Shown piece after piece: positions 9,213-18,843 of a stretch of 64,000 nt of DNA. The DNA lies in contig JBMYRH010000001.1 in the NCBI GenBank assembly GCA_049602155.1, positions 124,001 through 188,000 of the forward strand, given 5' to 3'. The notes under the pieces were generated by a model. The model was not told where the DNA came from. It saw only the letters and a list, made by a program, of their open reading frames with translations, and did not search any database. How positions within the stretch are numbered: position 1 is the stretch's first letter; each line of letters begins with the position of its first letter. Both the position numbers and the translations under genes were made by a program. Source of the stretch: JBMYRH01 sp049602155. GTDB taxonomy: Bacteria; Myxococcota_A; UBA9042; PHBI01; JBMYRH01.

Positions 9213-9263
9213 AGCATCCCGCTGAAAACGGGGTTCTGCGATCATCCGGGGAGGACGTCACAG

Positions 9264-11144
9264 TTGGCGGGCCGATTAGACGACGCGCTCATGCGAGAAA
9301 TTCGCGAGCGAAACAATATCGTGCAGGTCGTCGGCGACTACGTGTCGCTCCGTAAGGCAGGCGGGAGCTATAAGGGGCTGTGCCCTTTTCACAGCGAGCG
9401 CTCCCCATCCTTTACGGTGCAGGAGAAGCGCGGCTTCTTTTACTGCTTCGGATGCCAGACCGGCGGCGACGTCATCAGCTTTGTCCGCGAGCTTCATGGT
9501 TACGGCTTCATGGAGGCCGTACGCCATTTGGCAGAGCGGGTCGGGATCGCACTGCCGGAGAACAGCGCCCCCCGAGGGCCTGTCGAAGGCAACCCGGCCG
9601 AGCGTCAACGGCAAGCCGCTGAGAGACGACAAGCCAAGCGCCGCGACCAGGATGCGTTCTTCCGGGTGGGCCGCGCTGCGCTTCGTTACTATGTAGACAC
9701 CCTTCAGTCACTCGAAGGCAAGCTCTGCCGAACCTATCTCCGAGAGCGCGGGCTTGAGCGAGAGGCGATTGAGCGCTTTGGGCTTGGGTTCGCACCTGAC
9801 CGGTGGGATGGCCTCGCCACAGAGATGACACGCCAGCAGCTCGACATGAACCTCTCGGAGTCCGTGGGCCTCGTCGGCCGACGTCGCGACGGGAGCGGCT
9901 TCTATGACAAATTCCGCGGTCGGCTGATGTTCCCGATCCGGAACTTGGCGGGAGAGGTCATCGCCTTCGGCGGGCGGATCTTGCCAGGCACCGAGGCCTC
10001 GAAGCCACGAGAGGACGGCGGCAAGGTTGGCAAGTACATCAACTCACCCGACTCCCCGGTCTACAACAAGGGCAACACCCTCTTCGGCCTCTACGAAGCT
10101 CGCAAATCCATGCGCAAGGGCGGCGTCGCGCTGGTCGTGGAGGGGAACATCGATGTCGTCGCGCTCGCCCAAGCCGGGTTTGACCACGTCGTCGCTCCGA
10201 TGGGCACTGCCCTCACACCGGAGCAGTGCCAGCTCCTGCGCCGCTTTGTCTCCCGCGCTGTCCTCCTCTATGACGGAGACTCAGCGGGACAAGCAGCCGC
10301 AGCGAAGGCCACCCCGCTCGCCCTCGCTGAGGGGCTTCAAATCAGCGTCGTCACCTTGGCCGAAGGGGATGATCCCGACACGCTCGTGCAGCGCGACGGC
10401 GCCGAGGGGCTTCAAGCTGCGATCGACGCTGCGCGATCAGGCTGGGCCTTCTTGGTCGACAACGCGATGGCGACTTGCCATGTCCGAACCGACCCGATGG
10501 CGGGCATCCCGCGCGCCGTCGATCTCCTCGCCCCGACGCTTTTGTCCGTGCGTGATCGCCGAGAACGAACGCTCTACAGCAAGCACCTCGCCGAGTCTCT
10601 TGGGCTCGACATCGCGACGCTAAATGATTTTCTACGTGACGCGAGGGGCCCGGTTCCGTTACAAGACCGCGCACGCGAGTCGGCCGAGAGGCCTGCTCCT
10701 GTGCAAGCCCGTCCTAGTCCGCCACCACCCGATGCGGAGCTTCGCCTGTTGGTCGTCGCGTTATTGCAACCCTCAATCAGACCGCTCTACAGGGCTCGCG
10801 ACGCGGGACGCCTGCTGCAGTCGTCTACCGTGAGGGCAGCGCTTGACCGATTGACCGAGGAAGAGGGCGAACAGGATGCGATCACCTTCGCATCCGAAGT
10901 GAGCGACTCAACCCTGAGGACGCTGCTGTTCCGTCAGCTCGCTGACGGAAAGACCGACGCCGGCGAGCCGGCTGAGTTTGAGGCGCTGCTGAACCGCCTC
11001 AAGACGGTCGACTTGAGACGTCGCAGAGATGCGATGGACCACCAGCAGCGCCCGGGTGACGGGGAAGATGAAGCGGCGTGGCAGCGTTTGCTTGCCGAGA
11101 AGAAGAAGCTAGAACAGCAAGTCGAGCGCCTTAAAGGCGCCTGA
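9264..11144 (+). CDS. dnaG: DNA primase DnaG
   Basis: 626 residues starting at TTG 9264, with GGGGAGGA nine bases upstream. The N-terminal CHC2 zinc finger is intact (C40, H43, C61, C64). The catalytic core and Toprim domain follow: VVEGNIDVV near residue 291 and the LLYDGDSAGQA metal-binding Asp pair near residue 335. The C-terminal helicase-binding region (about 470-626) ends in a charged helix (EKKKLEQQVERLK). It makes RNA primers for replication. The gene is followed after eight bases by rpoD, the classic macromolecular synthesis operon arrangement, but without rpsU in front. TTG initiation may limit its expression relative to rpoD. Confidence 0.97.
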   Translation: MAGRLDDALMREIRERNNIVQVVGDYVSLRKAGGSYKGLCPFHSERSPSFTVQEKRGFFYCFGCQTGGDVISFVRELHGYGFMEAVRHLAERVGIALPENSAPRGPVEGNPAERQRQAAERRQAKRRDQDAFFRVGRAALRYYVDTLQSLEGKLCRTYLRERGLEREAIERFGLGFAPDRWDGLATEMTRQQLDMNLSESVGLVGRRRDGSGFYDKFRGRLMFPIRNLAGEVIAFGGRILPGTEASKPREDGGKVGKYINSPDSPVYNKGNTLFGLYEARKSMRKGGVALVVEGNIDVVALAQAGFDHVVAPMGTALTPEQCQLLRRFVSRAVLLYDGDSAGQAAAAKATPLALAEGLQISVVTLAEGDDPDTLVQRDGAEGLQAAIDAARSGWAFLVDNAMATCHVRTDPMAGIPRAVDLLAPTLLSVRDRRERTLYSKHLAESLGLDIATLNDFLRDARGPVPLQDRARESAERPAPVQARPSPPPPDAELRLLVVALLQPSIRPLYRARDAGRLLQSSTVRAALDRLTEEEGEQDAITFASEVSDSTLRTLLFRQLADGKTDAGEPAEFEALLNRLKTVDLRRRRDAMDHQQRPGDGEDEAAWQRLLAEKKKLEQQVERLKGA

Positions 11145-11152
11145 GGACCGAC

Positions 11153-12913
<1,761 letters not shown>

Positions 12914-13000
12914 GGAAGGCGATTGCGTGACGATTTTGAAACAACGTCCGCTTGACTTGGTTAGGCCGGTATGATTTTGACGCCACTGAGTTAAGCGCAT

Positions 13001-13076
13001 GGGCCTATAGCTCAGCGGTTAGAGCCGCCGGCTCATAACCGGCTGGTCCCTGGTTCGAATCCAGGTGGGCCCACCA
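13001..13076 (+). tRNA. tRNA with CAU anticodon (tRNA-Ile2 or tRNA-Met)
   Basis: Complete 76-base cloverleaf including encoded CCA. The acceptor GGGCCTA pairs with TGGGCCC (one G-U), the D stem is GCTC/GAGC, the anticodon stem is GCCGG/CCGGC around loop CTCATAA, and the T arm is CCTGG-TTCGAAT-CCAGG. The anticodon is CAT. The TGGTC variable loop resembles isoleucine tRNAs that read AUA after lysidine modification; an elongator methionine tRNA is the alternative. The perfectly paired acceptor end makes initiator tRNA unlikely. A TATGAT hexamer at 12970-12975 may be its -10 box, without a well-spaced -35. Confidence 0.95.
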
Positions 13077-13155
13077 AAAACTTGAAAGAATCCTAGCGAG
13101 TTACCAAAGGACGATCCCTTGCTCCAATGCAGGTCGAAGGTCAGCTCTCGTCACT

Positions 13156-13192
13156 ATGGCGTCATCCGAATCGGGTGGCGCCATTGTTATTT
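13156..13192 (+). terminator. Rho-independent terminator after the tRNA
   Basis: A 12-bp stem (with G-U pairs) runs from ATGGCGTCATCC (13156-13167) to GGGTGGCGCCAT (13173-13184) with a five-base loop. A T-rich tail, TTGTTATTT, follows. It would end the tRNA transcript about 80 bases past CCA and separates it from the zinc-ribbon gene. Confidence 0.75.
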
Positions 13193-13234
13193 GGTGGGAG
13201 TAGGTAGCGAGCGCAGCAACTCCTGGAGGACATC

Positions 13235-13963
13235 TTGATTGAAGTCATCGAAGCACTGGTTGGACTACAGAGTGTGGACGACGAGATCCGTGAGTTCAAA
13301 ACTCAACGGGACGAGCTCGCGGCAAACCTGATGACCCTCAAGAAGATCTTGGCGGGAATGGACGCCGAGCTTGGCGAGAAGCGAGAGAAGCTCTCTGAAG
13401 CCGACCGCTTCTACAGCGAGCAACAGGAGGAGCTCCGCGCAGACGGCGAGCGCATGTCCCGCGCGAAGCAGAAGCTCACCGCGGTGACTCGCACCAAAGA
13501 GTACGCTGCAGTCCAGCGCGAGCTCGATAACATCCGCAAGAAGTACGGTGAGGACGAGGCTGAGCTCAAGCGCCTCGGAGAGGCGATGGAGGAGTACAAG
13601 TCCTCTATCGCGACCCAAGAGACGAAGCTCGCTGACCTTCAGTCCGAGGTTGACCAAGAAGAGGCGAGCAACGCCGACCGTCTGGCCCAGTTGACCGGAC
13701 AAATCGACGCGGTCGCGGACCGACGCAGCGCCCTGTCAAGCAAGGTCGACGCGCGGACGATGCGCCGCTATGAGCGCGTGCTCACCGGCCGAGATGGTCG
13801 CGCAGTCGTTCCGGCGACGGGAGGCAAGTGCACGGGCTGCCAGATGAAGCTGCCTCCGCAGACCTTCATCCTCGTTCAGCGTGGCAACACCCTGGAGTCA
13901 TGCAACAACTGCCAACGCTTCCTCTACTTTGTCCCCGTAGAGCCCGAGGCAACTGAGGAGTAA
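13235..13963 (+). CDS. Coiled-coil C4 zinc-ribbon protein (DUF164/CT398 family)
   Basis: 242 residues starting at TTG 13235, preceded by GGAGGA. About residues 5-180 form a long antiparallel coiled coil rich in Glu, Lys and Leu. The C-terminus carries a four-cysteine zinc ribbon, CTGCQMKLPP followed by CNNCQRFLYF. This fits the widespread family of zinc-ribbon coiled-coil proteins (Chlamydia CT398/CdsZ, Helicobacter HP0958), for which roles in secretion, sigma-factor binding or nucleic-acid binding have been proposed. The position next to rnpB and after rpoD suggests a housekeeping role. Confidence 0.85.
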   Translation: MIEVIEALVGLQSVDDEIREFKTQRDELAANLMTLKKILAGMDAELGEKREKLSEADRFYSEQQEELRADGERMSRAKQKLTAVTRTKEYAAVQRELDNIRKKYGEDEAELKRLGEAMEEYKSSIATQETKLADLQSEVDQEEASNADRLAQLTGQIDAVADRRSALSSKVDARTMRRYERVLTGRDGRAVVPATGGKCTGCQMKLPPQTFILVQRGNTLESCNNCQRFLYFVPVEPEATEE

Positions 13964-14045
13964 CCGTCGCCTCCGCGCGTCGCATCCCCTCCTCCCCTCT
14001 CGACCTCTGCACGGTGACCAACAACGGTGAACTGCGTCTCCGAGC

Positions 14046-14073
14046 TTGACGCAGCTCTCTCGATCGCTAGATT
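14046..14073 (+). promoter_or_regulatory. Promoter of rnpB
   Basis: TTGACG (14046-14051), 16-base spacer, TAGATT (14068-14073), matching the sigma-70 consensus at 5/6 and 4/6. It is placed seven bases before the first paired base of RNase P RNA, as expected for a stable RNA promoter. Confidence 0.65.
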
Positions 14074-14080
14074 GCGCGGC

Positions 14081-14491
14081 GAGGTGAAGTGCGAGTAGAC
14101 CGGATGGTCGCCGGTCGATTCGCTTCGGTGAATGACGGGAGGAAAGTCCGAGCTCCACAGGGCAATGGTGCTGGTTAACGGCCAGCGGGGGCGACCCTAG
14201 GGAAAGTGCCACAGAGAGTAGACCGCCTCCCGGTTCCGCCTGGAGGTAAGGGTGAAAGCGTGAGGTAAGAGCTCACGGGCACCCCGTGGTGACACGGGGA
14301 GCCGGTAAACCCCACCTGGAGCAAGATCGAGAACGAGGCTGGCTTCGGCCACGAGCTGCCCGCTCGCGACCTCGGGGTGTATCGCTCAAGTGACGGAGTA
14401 ATCCATCACGTAGATGAATGGCCATCACCGTACGGAGGGTGACCGACGTACGGGCCAAAACTCGGCTTACAGGCTGCTCGCACTTCACCTC
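14081..14491 (+). ncRNA. rnpB: RNase P RNA (bacterial A type)
   Basis: About 411 bases. The ends pair as helix P1: GAGGTGAAGTGCGAG at 14081-14095 with its exact complement at 14477-14491. Internal hallmarks are present: the conserved GAGGAAAGTCCGAGCTCCACA-type core (near 14140-14160), the CAGGG and AACGGCCAG segments, GGGTGAAAGCGTGAGGTAAG, and the GGTAAACCCCAC block near 14300. ACGGAGGGTGACCGACGTACGG is followed by the conserved 3' end reading CTCGGCTTACAG. It is the catalytic RNA that matures tRNA 5' ends. It has its own promoter and lies between the zinc-ribbon gene and a small antitoxin-like gene. Confidence 0.97.
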
Positions 14492-14557
14492 TTATGACTG
14501 CAGCGTCTCGTCAGGGATGCGTCGCGCGCCCGGGCGCTTGGTGCTATAAGCCACGCG

Positions 14558-14884
14558 ATGGATACACACGCGAACTGGACTGAATTCTACGCATGGCTGC
14601 TAGCCACCTACTGGGAGGCGCTCCCCCCCGACCAGCGTCAAGAGACGCAAGGTGATGTCGGTGCGGGTGAGGTCAGCGTCCCGGAGGACATCTGGCGCTG
14701 CGCCGTCATGATGTACCCCGAGCCCTATGCATGGCTCCGCAACCCGATCCCGAACTTGAAAGGGCGCACCCCCCTTCGCGTGATCGACGACGGAGAAGCG
14801 GACGCGATCCGGGCCATCATCCAAGACATCGCCGGGTTCATGCTGCCAAACCCCGAGACCGTCACGACCTGGAGTGAGGAATGA
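14558..14884 (+). CDS. Small protein with MbcA/ParS-type antitoxin C-terminal domain (DUF2384-like)
   Basis: 108 residues. The C-terminal half (AWLRNPIPNLKGRTPLRVID, then an AIRAIIQDI helix) closely follows the toxin-binding domain of Xre/MbcA/ParS antitoxins that pair with RES-domain toxins, where the usual pattern is WL..PNP.LGGRTPLELL.T..G...V..LL. The N-terminal half lacks an obvious helix-turn-helix. No RES toxin or other toxin gene is adjacent: rnpB lies upstream and a receiver-domain gene starts 40 bases downstream. It may be an orphan antitoxin-like protein with a housekeeping partner. The domain match is by pattern only. Confidence 0.65.
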   Translation: MDTHANWTEFYAWLLATYWEALPPDQRQETQGDVGAGEVSVPEDIWRCAVMMYPEPYAWLRNPIPNLKGRTPLRVIDDGEADAIRAIIQDIAGFMLPNPETVTTWSEE

Positions 14885-14924
14885 GGGTCAAAGGACACCC
14901 CACCCTCCTCCAAGGAGGCGCACT

Positions 14925-15716
14925 GTGAGCGAGCGTGTCTTGGTGGCGCAGTCCAGTCACACCCTACAGCTGCTCATCAGGATGACCCTGAGCGCCGAGC
15001 GCTTAGACGTGACCTGTATGGCTGACGGGAGAGATGCGCTCGCCGATGCGCTGCGGCTCGCTCCGCGCTTGGTCATTGCAGACTCAGAACTCCCTGGGCT
15101 CGATGGATACAGCCTCGCAGAGCAGCTCGGCCAGAACCCCAGCACAGCGGCAGTACCGGTCTTGCTCCTCGTCGCGGATTGGGATGGCCCGGACGCCGAC
15201 CGCGTCGCACATGCCGGGATCGCCGACGTGCTGCCCAAGCCGTTTGAGCAGCATGATTTACTGGAACGTGTGCGGGCACTGCTGGGCCAAGAGACCCCAC
15301 AAGAGGGCTCTGAGGCGCATGTCGCGCAATCAGCCCCCGTGGCATCAGCGCGCCCCTTATCCCCTCTACCCAGCCTCACGGGTCCCTCGCCGACCGAGCT
15401 CCAAGAGCTGGTCGCACGCGAACTCCAAGCTCTGGTCCTGCCTAGGGTCGAAGCGATGATCGAGGGTGCTGTAAAAGACGCCGTTACAGCCCTCTTCACC
15501 GACCCGTCGAAGGAACTTGGCGACAAGGTCGGAGCCGCGCTACAAGCAGCGGCAGAAGAAGAGACCAGACGTACCCTGGACACCCGAGCAGCCGAACTGT
15601 TGGGCCCCACACTCAAGCCGCTCTTGGAGCCCATCGTGTGGAAAGTAGTGCCTGAGCTCGCCGAGGACATGCTGCGCGAAGAGATTCGCCGCTTAACCGA
15701 AGAGGAAAATCCGTGA
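14925..15716 (+). CDS. Degenerate response-regulator receiver with PopZ-like C-terminal segment
   Basis: 263 residues. GTG 14925 is chosen because AAGGAGG lies six bases before it and the receiver strand VLVAQSS starts directly after. Residues 1-125 are a receiver domain with the phospho-acceptor Asp53 (LVIADSELPGLDG) and Lys105 (VLPKPF). The acidic pair of the phosphorylation pocket is replaced by Q9/S10, and the switch Thr/Ser is Val83, so it may be phosphorylated poorly or not at all. After a Pro/Ser linker, the C-terminal helices (LKPLLEPIVWKVVPELAEDM, then LREEIRRL) recall the oligomerisation tail of the polar organiser PopZ; this resemblance is my inference. The TGA overlaps the valS GTG by four bases. 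Confidence 0.75.
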   Translation: MSERVLVAQSSHTLQLLIRMTLSAERLDVTCMADGRDALADALRLAPRLVIADSELPGLDGYSLAEQLGQNPSTAAVPVLLLVADWDGPDADRVAHAGIADVLPKPFEQHDLLERVRALLGQETPQEGSEAHVAQSAPVASARPLSPLPSLTGPSPTELQELVARELQALVLPRVEAMIEGAVKDAVTALFTDPSKELGDKVGAALQAAAEEETRRTLDTRAAELLGPTLKPLLEPIVWKVVPELAEDMLREEIRRLTEEENP

Positions 15717-18370
15717 CCGAGCTGGCCAAAGCCTACGAGCACGCCGACGTCGAGAGCAGCTGGTACCCGATCTGGGACGAGCAAGGCTACTTCCACGCCG
15801 ACGACACATCCGACAAGCCTCCCTACTCGATCATGATCCCGCCTCCAAACGTGACGGGCTCATTGCACATGGGTCACGCCCTCACGCTGACGATCGAGGA
15901 CGTATTGATCCGCTGGAAGCGCATGCAAGGCTACAACACCCTGTGGATGCCCGGCACCGATCATGCGGGGATCGCGACCCAGATGGTGGTGGAGCGCGAG
16001 CTTCAGAAAGAGGGCCTGTCTCGCCATGATCTCGGGCGAGAGGCCTTCCTCGAGAAGGTGTGGGAGTGGAAAGCGACCTACCACGCTCGCATCACAAAGC
16101 AGCTGAAGGTTCTCGGCGTCTCCGTCGACTGGGAGCGAGAGCGCTTCACGATGGACGCCGGGTTGTCAAAAGCGGTGCGTAAGGTCTTCGTCGATCTCTA
16201 CAACGACGGCCTGCTTTACCGCGCGAAGCGTATGGTGAATTGGTCGCCGGGGATCCACACCGTGCTGAGCGACCTCGAGGTCGACCACCGCGAGATGCCC
16301 GGACATCTCTGGGAGATGGCGTACCCCGTCAGCGATTCCGACGAGCGCCTGGTCGTCGCCACGACGCGACCAGAGACCATGCTCGGCGACACTGCGGTGG
16401 CCGTTCACCCGGATGATCCCCGATACCAACACCTCATCGGCAAGACCATCGACCTGCCGCTGACCAACCGACGCATCCCCATCGTCGCAGACGACATCTT
16501 GGTCGACATGGAGTTTGGGACCGGCGCCGTGAAGGTGACCCCCGCTCACGACTTCAATGACTTCGAGGTGGGCCAACGCCACAACCTCGAGATGATCACC
16601 ATCTTCGACAATGACGCTCGGGTGAATGAGAACGCCCCCGCTGCCTATCAAGGGCTCGATCGTTACGATGCACGTAAACAGGTCATCGCTGACCTAGACG
16701 CCGCGGGGCTCTTGGTCGGCATCAAGGACCACCAACTCAACTTGGGCCACTGCCAGCGCACGGGCGTCCCGGTGGAGCCGATGCTCTCCGATCAGTGGTT
16801 CCTTGAAGTGGCGCCGTTGGCAGAGCCAGCCATCGAGGCTGTGCGAAGCGGCAAGACACGCTTCATCTCGAAAGAGTGGGAAAAGGTCTACTTCAACTGG
16901 ATGACCGAGATTCGTGACTGGTGTGTCAGCCGTCAGCTCTGGTGGGGGCATCAGATCCCAGCGTGGTTCTGTGGTGACTGTGACCACATCACCGTGCAAG
17001 AGGAGACCCCAGCGGCGTGCAGTCAGTGTGGCAGCAGCACGATTGAGCAAGACTCCGATGTCTTGGACACATGGTTCTCATCGGGGCTCTGGCCGTTTTC
17101 CACCCTCGGTTGGCCCGAGAACACCGACGCGCTGAAGACCTTTTATCCGACCTCCGTGATGGAGACCGGCTTCGACATCATCTTCTTCTGGGTCGCCCGG
17201 ATGATGATGTTCGGGCTCCGGTTCATGGGGGATGTCCCCTTCCGCGTCGTCTATCTTCACGGCATGGTCCGCGACGAGAACGGCCAAAAGATGTCGAAGA
17301 CGAAGGGGAACGTCATCGATCCCCTCGACGTCACGGCTGAGTATGGTGCAGACGCCCTCCGCTTCACCCTCGCCACGATGGCTGCGCAGGCCCGCGATGT
17401 CAGCCTGAACATGGCGCGAGTCGCCGGCTATCGCGCCTTTGCGAACAAGGTGTGGAACGCCAGCCGCTACGTGATGATGAACCTCCCTGAGGAGGGAGTC
17501 GCGCCGCTAAACCTCGATGAGACCGCGTCTCTCTCAGTCGCCGACCGATGGATCCTCCACAAGCTCGATGAAACCGTCGCAGAGGTGACCGATGCCCTCG
17601 ACTCTTATCGCTTAGATGAGGCTGCAAACGCGGTCTATCGCTTCTTCTGGCACGCCTACTGTGACTGGACGCTAGAGCTCTCCAAGCCCACCTTGCGCGC
17701 CGAGGGAGAGGCTGCGATTCGTACCCGTCAGGTCCTCGTTCACGTGCTCGATGAGGCCTTGCGCCTGCTGCACCCCTTTATGCCCTTCCTGACCGAAGAG
17801 ATCTGGACCCGGCTGCCCCTCAACGAGCGAGCCACGGATCACATCATGGTGGCCGATTGGCCCCTCGCCGATTCACGACGCCGAGATGAGGCCGCAACGC
17901 AGAGCCTCGACCAAGTGATCCACGTTATCACCGCGGTGCGTAACGTCCGCGGTGAGAACCGCATCTCTCCAAAGATCGGCCTGACGGTGCACGTCTCCAC
18001 ACCGGACGCCGCCACCACCGCGCTCATTGAAGGGGCGAGCGATTACCTCGCTCATGTCGCTGGCGTCAGCACGCTTGAGGTCGTGGTCGACGCACCACGC
18101 CCCCCAAAGAGCGCAGTCGCTATTGCCGGAGATTGCCGCATCTTTGTCCCACTGGAAGGCCTCGTCGACATCGATGAGGAGCTCGCGCGACTGGACAAGG
18201 CCATGGCGAAGCTCGACAAAGAGATCGGCAAGCTCCAGGGCAAGCTGTCGAACGAGCGCTTCCTCGCTAACGCACCGGCAGAGGTCGTGGCGAAAGACCA
18301 AGCTCGGCTGGACGATGCGCGCACCCAAAAGGCGACCTACGCTGAGAGCGCCACACACCTTCGAGGCTGA
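15713..18370 (+). CDS. valS: Valyl-tRNA synthetase
   Basis: 885 residues, normal ValRS length, starting at GTG 15713 within the stop of the preceding gene. Class I signatures are present: HMGH (HIGH box, near residue 54) within PPPNVTGSLHMGHAL, and KMSKTKGN near residue 525. The editing domain, including GTGAVKVTPAHDFNDFEVG, is intact. A CP-region CxxC pair (CGDCD and CSQCG, near 425-445) may bind zinc. The anticodon-binding helix bundle and the C-terminal coiled-coil arm (DIDEELARLDKAMAKLDKEI, about 820-885) complete the enzyme. It charges tRNA-Val and hydrolyses mischarged Thr. Translational coupling to a receiver-like protein is unusual. Confidence 0.97.
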   Translation: MTELAKAYEHADVESSWYPIWDEQGYFHADDTSDKPPYSIMIPPPNVTGSLHMGHALTLTIEDVLIRWKRMQGYNTLWMPGTDHAGIATQMVVERELQKEGLSRHDLGREAFLEKVWEWKATYHARITKQLKVLGVSVDWERERFTMDAGLSKAVRKVFVDLYNDGLLYRAKRMVNWSPGIHTVLSDLEVDHREMPGHLWEMAYPVSDSDERLVVATTRPETMLGDTAVAVHPDDPRYQHLIGKTIDLPLTNRRIPIVADDILVDMEFGTGAVKVTPAHDFNDFEVGQRHNLEMITIFDNDARVNENAPAAYQGLDRYDARKQVIADLDAAGLLVGIKDHQLNLGHCQRTGVPVEPMLSDQWFLEVAPLAEPAIEAVRSGKTRFISKEWEKVYFNWMTEIRDWCVSRQLWWGHQIPAWFCGDCDHITVQEETPAACSQCGSSTIEQDSDVLDTWFSSGLWPFSTLGWPENTDALKTFYPTSVMETGFDIIFFWVARMMMFGLRFMGDVPFRVVYLHGMVRDENGQKMSKTKGNVIDPLDVTAEYGADALRFTLATMAAQARDVSLNMARVAGYRAFANKVWNASRYVMMNLPEEGVAPLNLDETASLSVADRWILHKLDETVAEVTDALDSYRLDEAANAVYRFFWHAYCDWTLELSKPTLRAEGEAAIRTRQVLVHVLDEALRLLHPFMPFLTEEIWTRLPLNERATDHIMVADWPLADSRRRDEAATQSLDQVIHVITAVRNVRGENRISPKIGLTVHVSTPDAATTALIEGASDYLAHVAGVSTLEVVVDAPRPPKSAVAIAGDCRIFVPLEGLVDIDEELARLDKAMAKLDKEIGKLQGKLSNERFLANAPAEVVAKDQARLDDARTQKATYAESATHLRG

Positions 18371-18551
18371 TGTAAAGGCTCCGCGCTAGCCTCTGCCCAA
18401 GCCGCCTCGCAGCCCTCGCTGAATTCCCCCATTCCCCCCCCCCTTGCGGTGGGTGGTTGCGGTGGTCGTGTGATCACGGGCCAAGCGAGCCCCGAAACCA
18501 GGGCGGCTCAGCACGAAACACACAAGCACCTAAAATCATTGAAACCTCTAA

Positions 18552-18621
18552 AGAATGAATGACGCTCATTTTGGGTTTCGCACCCCCAAGTGCCACCCCT
18601 AGAATGAATGAGTGTTCATTC
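18552..18621. promoter_or_regulatory. Two related inverted repeats, likely TetR-family operators
   Basis: Both copies begin with AGAATGAATGA, at 18552 and 18601 (49 bases apart). The first holds AATGA-CGC-TCATT (18558-18570). The second holds GAATGAA-6-TTCATTC (18602-18621), with AATGA-GTGT-TCATT nested inside. Such roughly 20-base AATGA/TCATT palindromes are typical TetR-family operators. Aligned without gaps, the second copy (18605-18622) matches 13 of 18 bases of the palindrome at the tetR start (37907-37926). Confidence 0.6.
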
Positions 18622-18753
18622 GGTTCAGAGCGAGCGCTCGGCTTGACACCTATTCGAACAACTGCGAGGAACCCCTCTCCAGAGCGTTCGTTCGGTCACC
18701 ATGGGTTAATGGTGTGTAAAAAGCCATGAAGTCCCTTTATTTTTGCGCACTTG

Positions 18754-18781
18754 TTGACACTTAGAAGCCGATTGCCATCAT
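18754..18781 (+). promoter_or_regulatory. Candidate promoter of the synthase operon
   Basis: Perfect TTGACA (18754-18759), 16-base spacer, CATCAT (18776-18781; 4/6). The start point would be near 18789, leaving a 55-base leader. The inverted repeats lie 130-200 bases upstream of it, so either they act at a distance or another promoter is used. Confidence 0.4.
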
Positions 18782-18843
18782 GCGCCATCTTCGAAACCAG
18801 GCCCCTATAGATAGTGGGTCTGCGGTGGACGGATTGGTGACCC

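Larger units (their letters stand above)
18371..18843. other. Long intergenic regulatory region upstream of the giant synthase
   Basis: 473 bases without a credible gene. It contains a run of ten cytosines (18434-18443), two related inverted repeats (18552-18572 and 18601-18621), a third partial motif (GCGTTCGTTCGG near 18683) and a TTGACA-based promoter candidate at 18754-18781. Base composition drops toward A/T between 18715 and 18760. This is the longest gene-free stretch of the window, consistent with dedicated regulation of the next gene. Confidence 0.7.

Noticed and set aside
18371..18410. Hairpin AGGCT...AGCCT after valS as a terminator
   Set aside because: Only a five-base stem and no T-tract.
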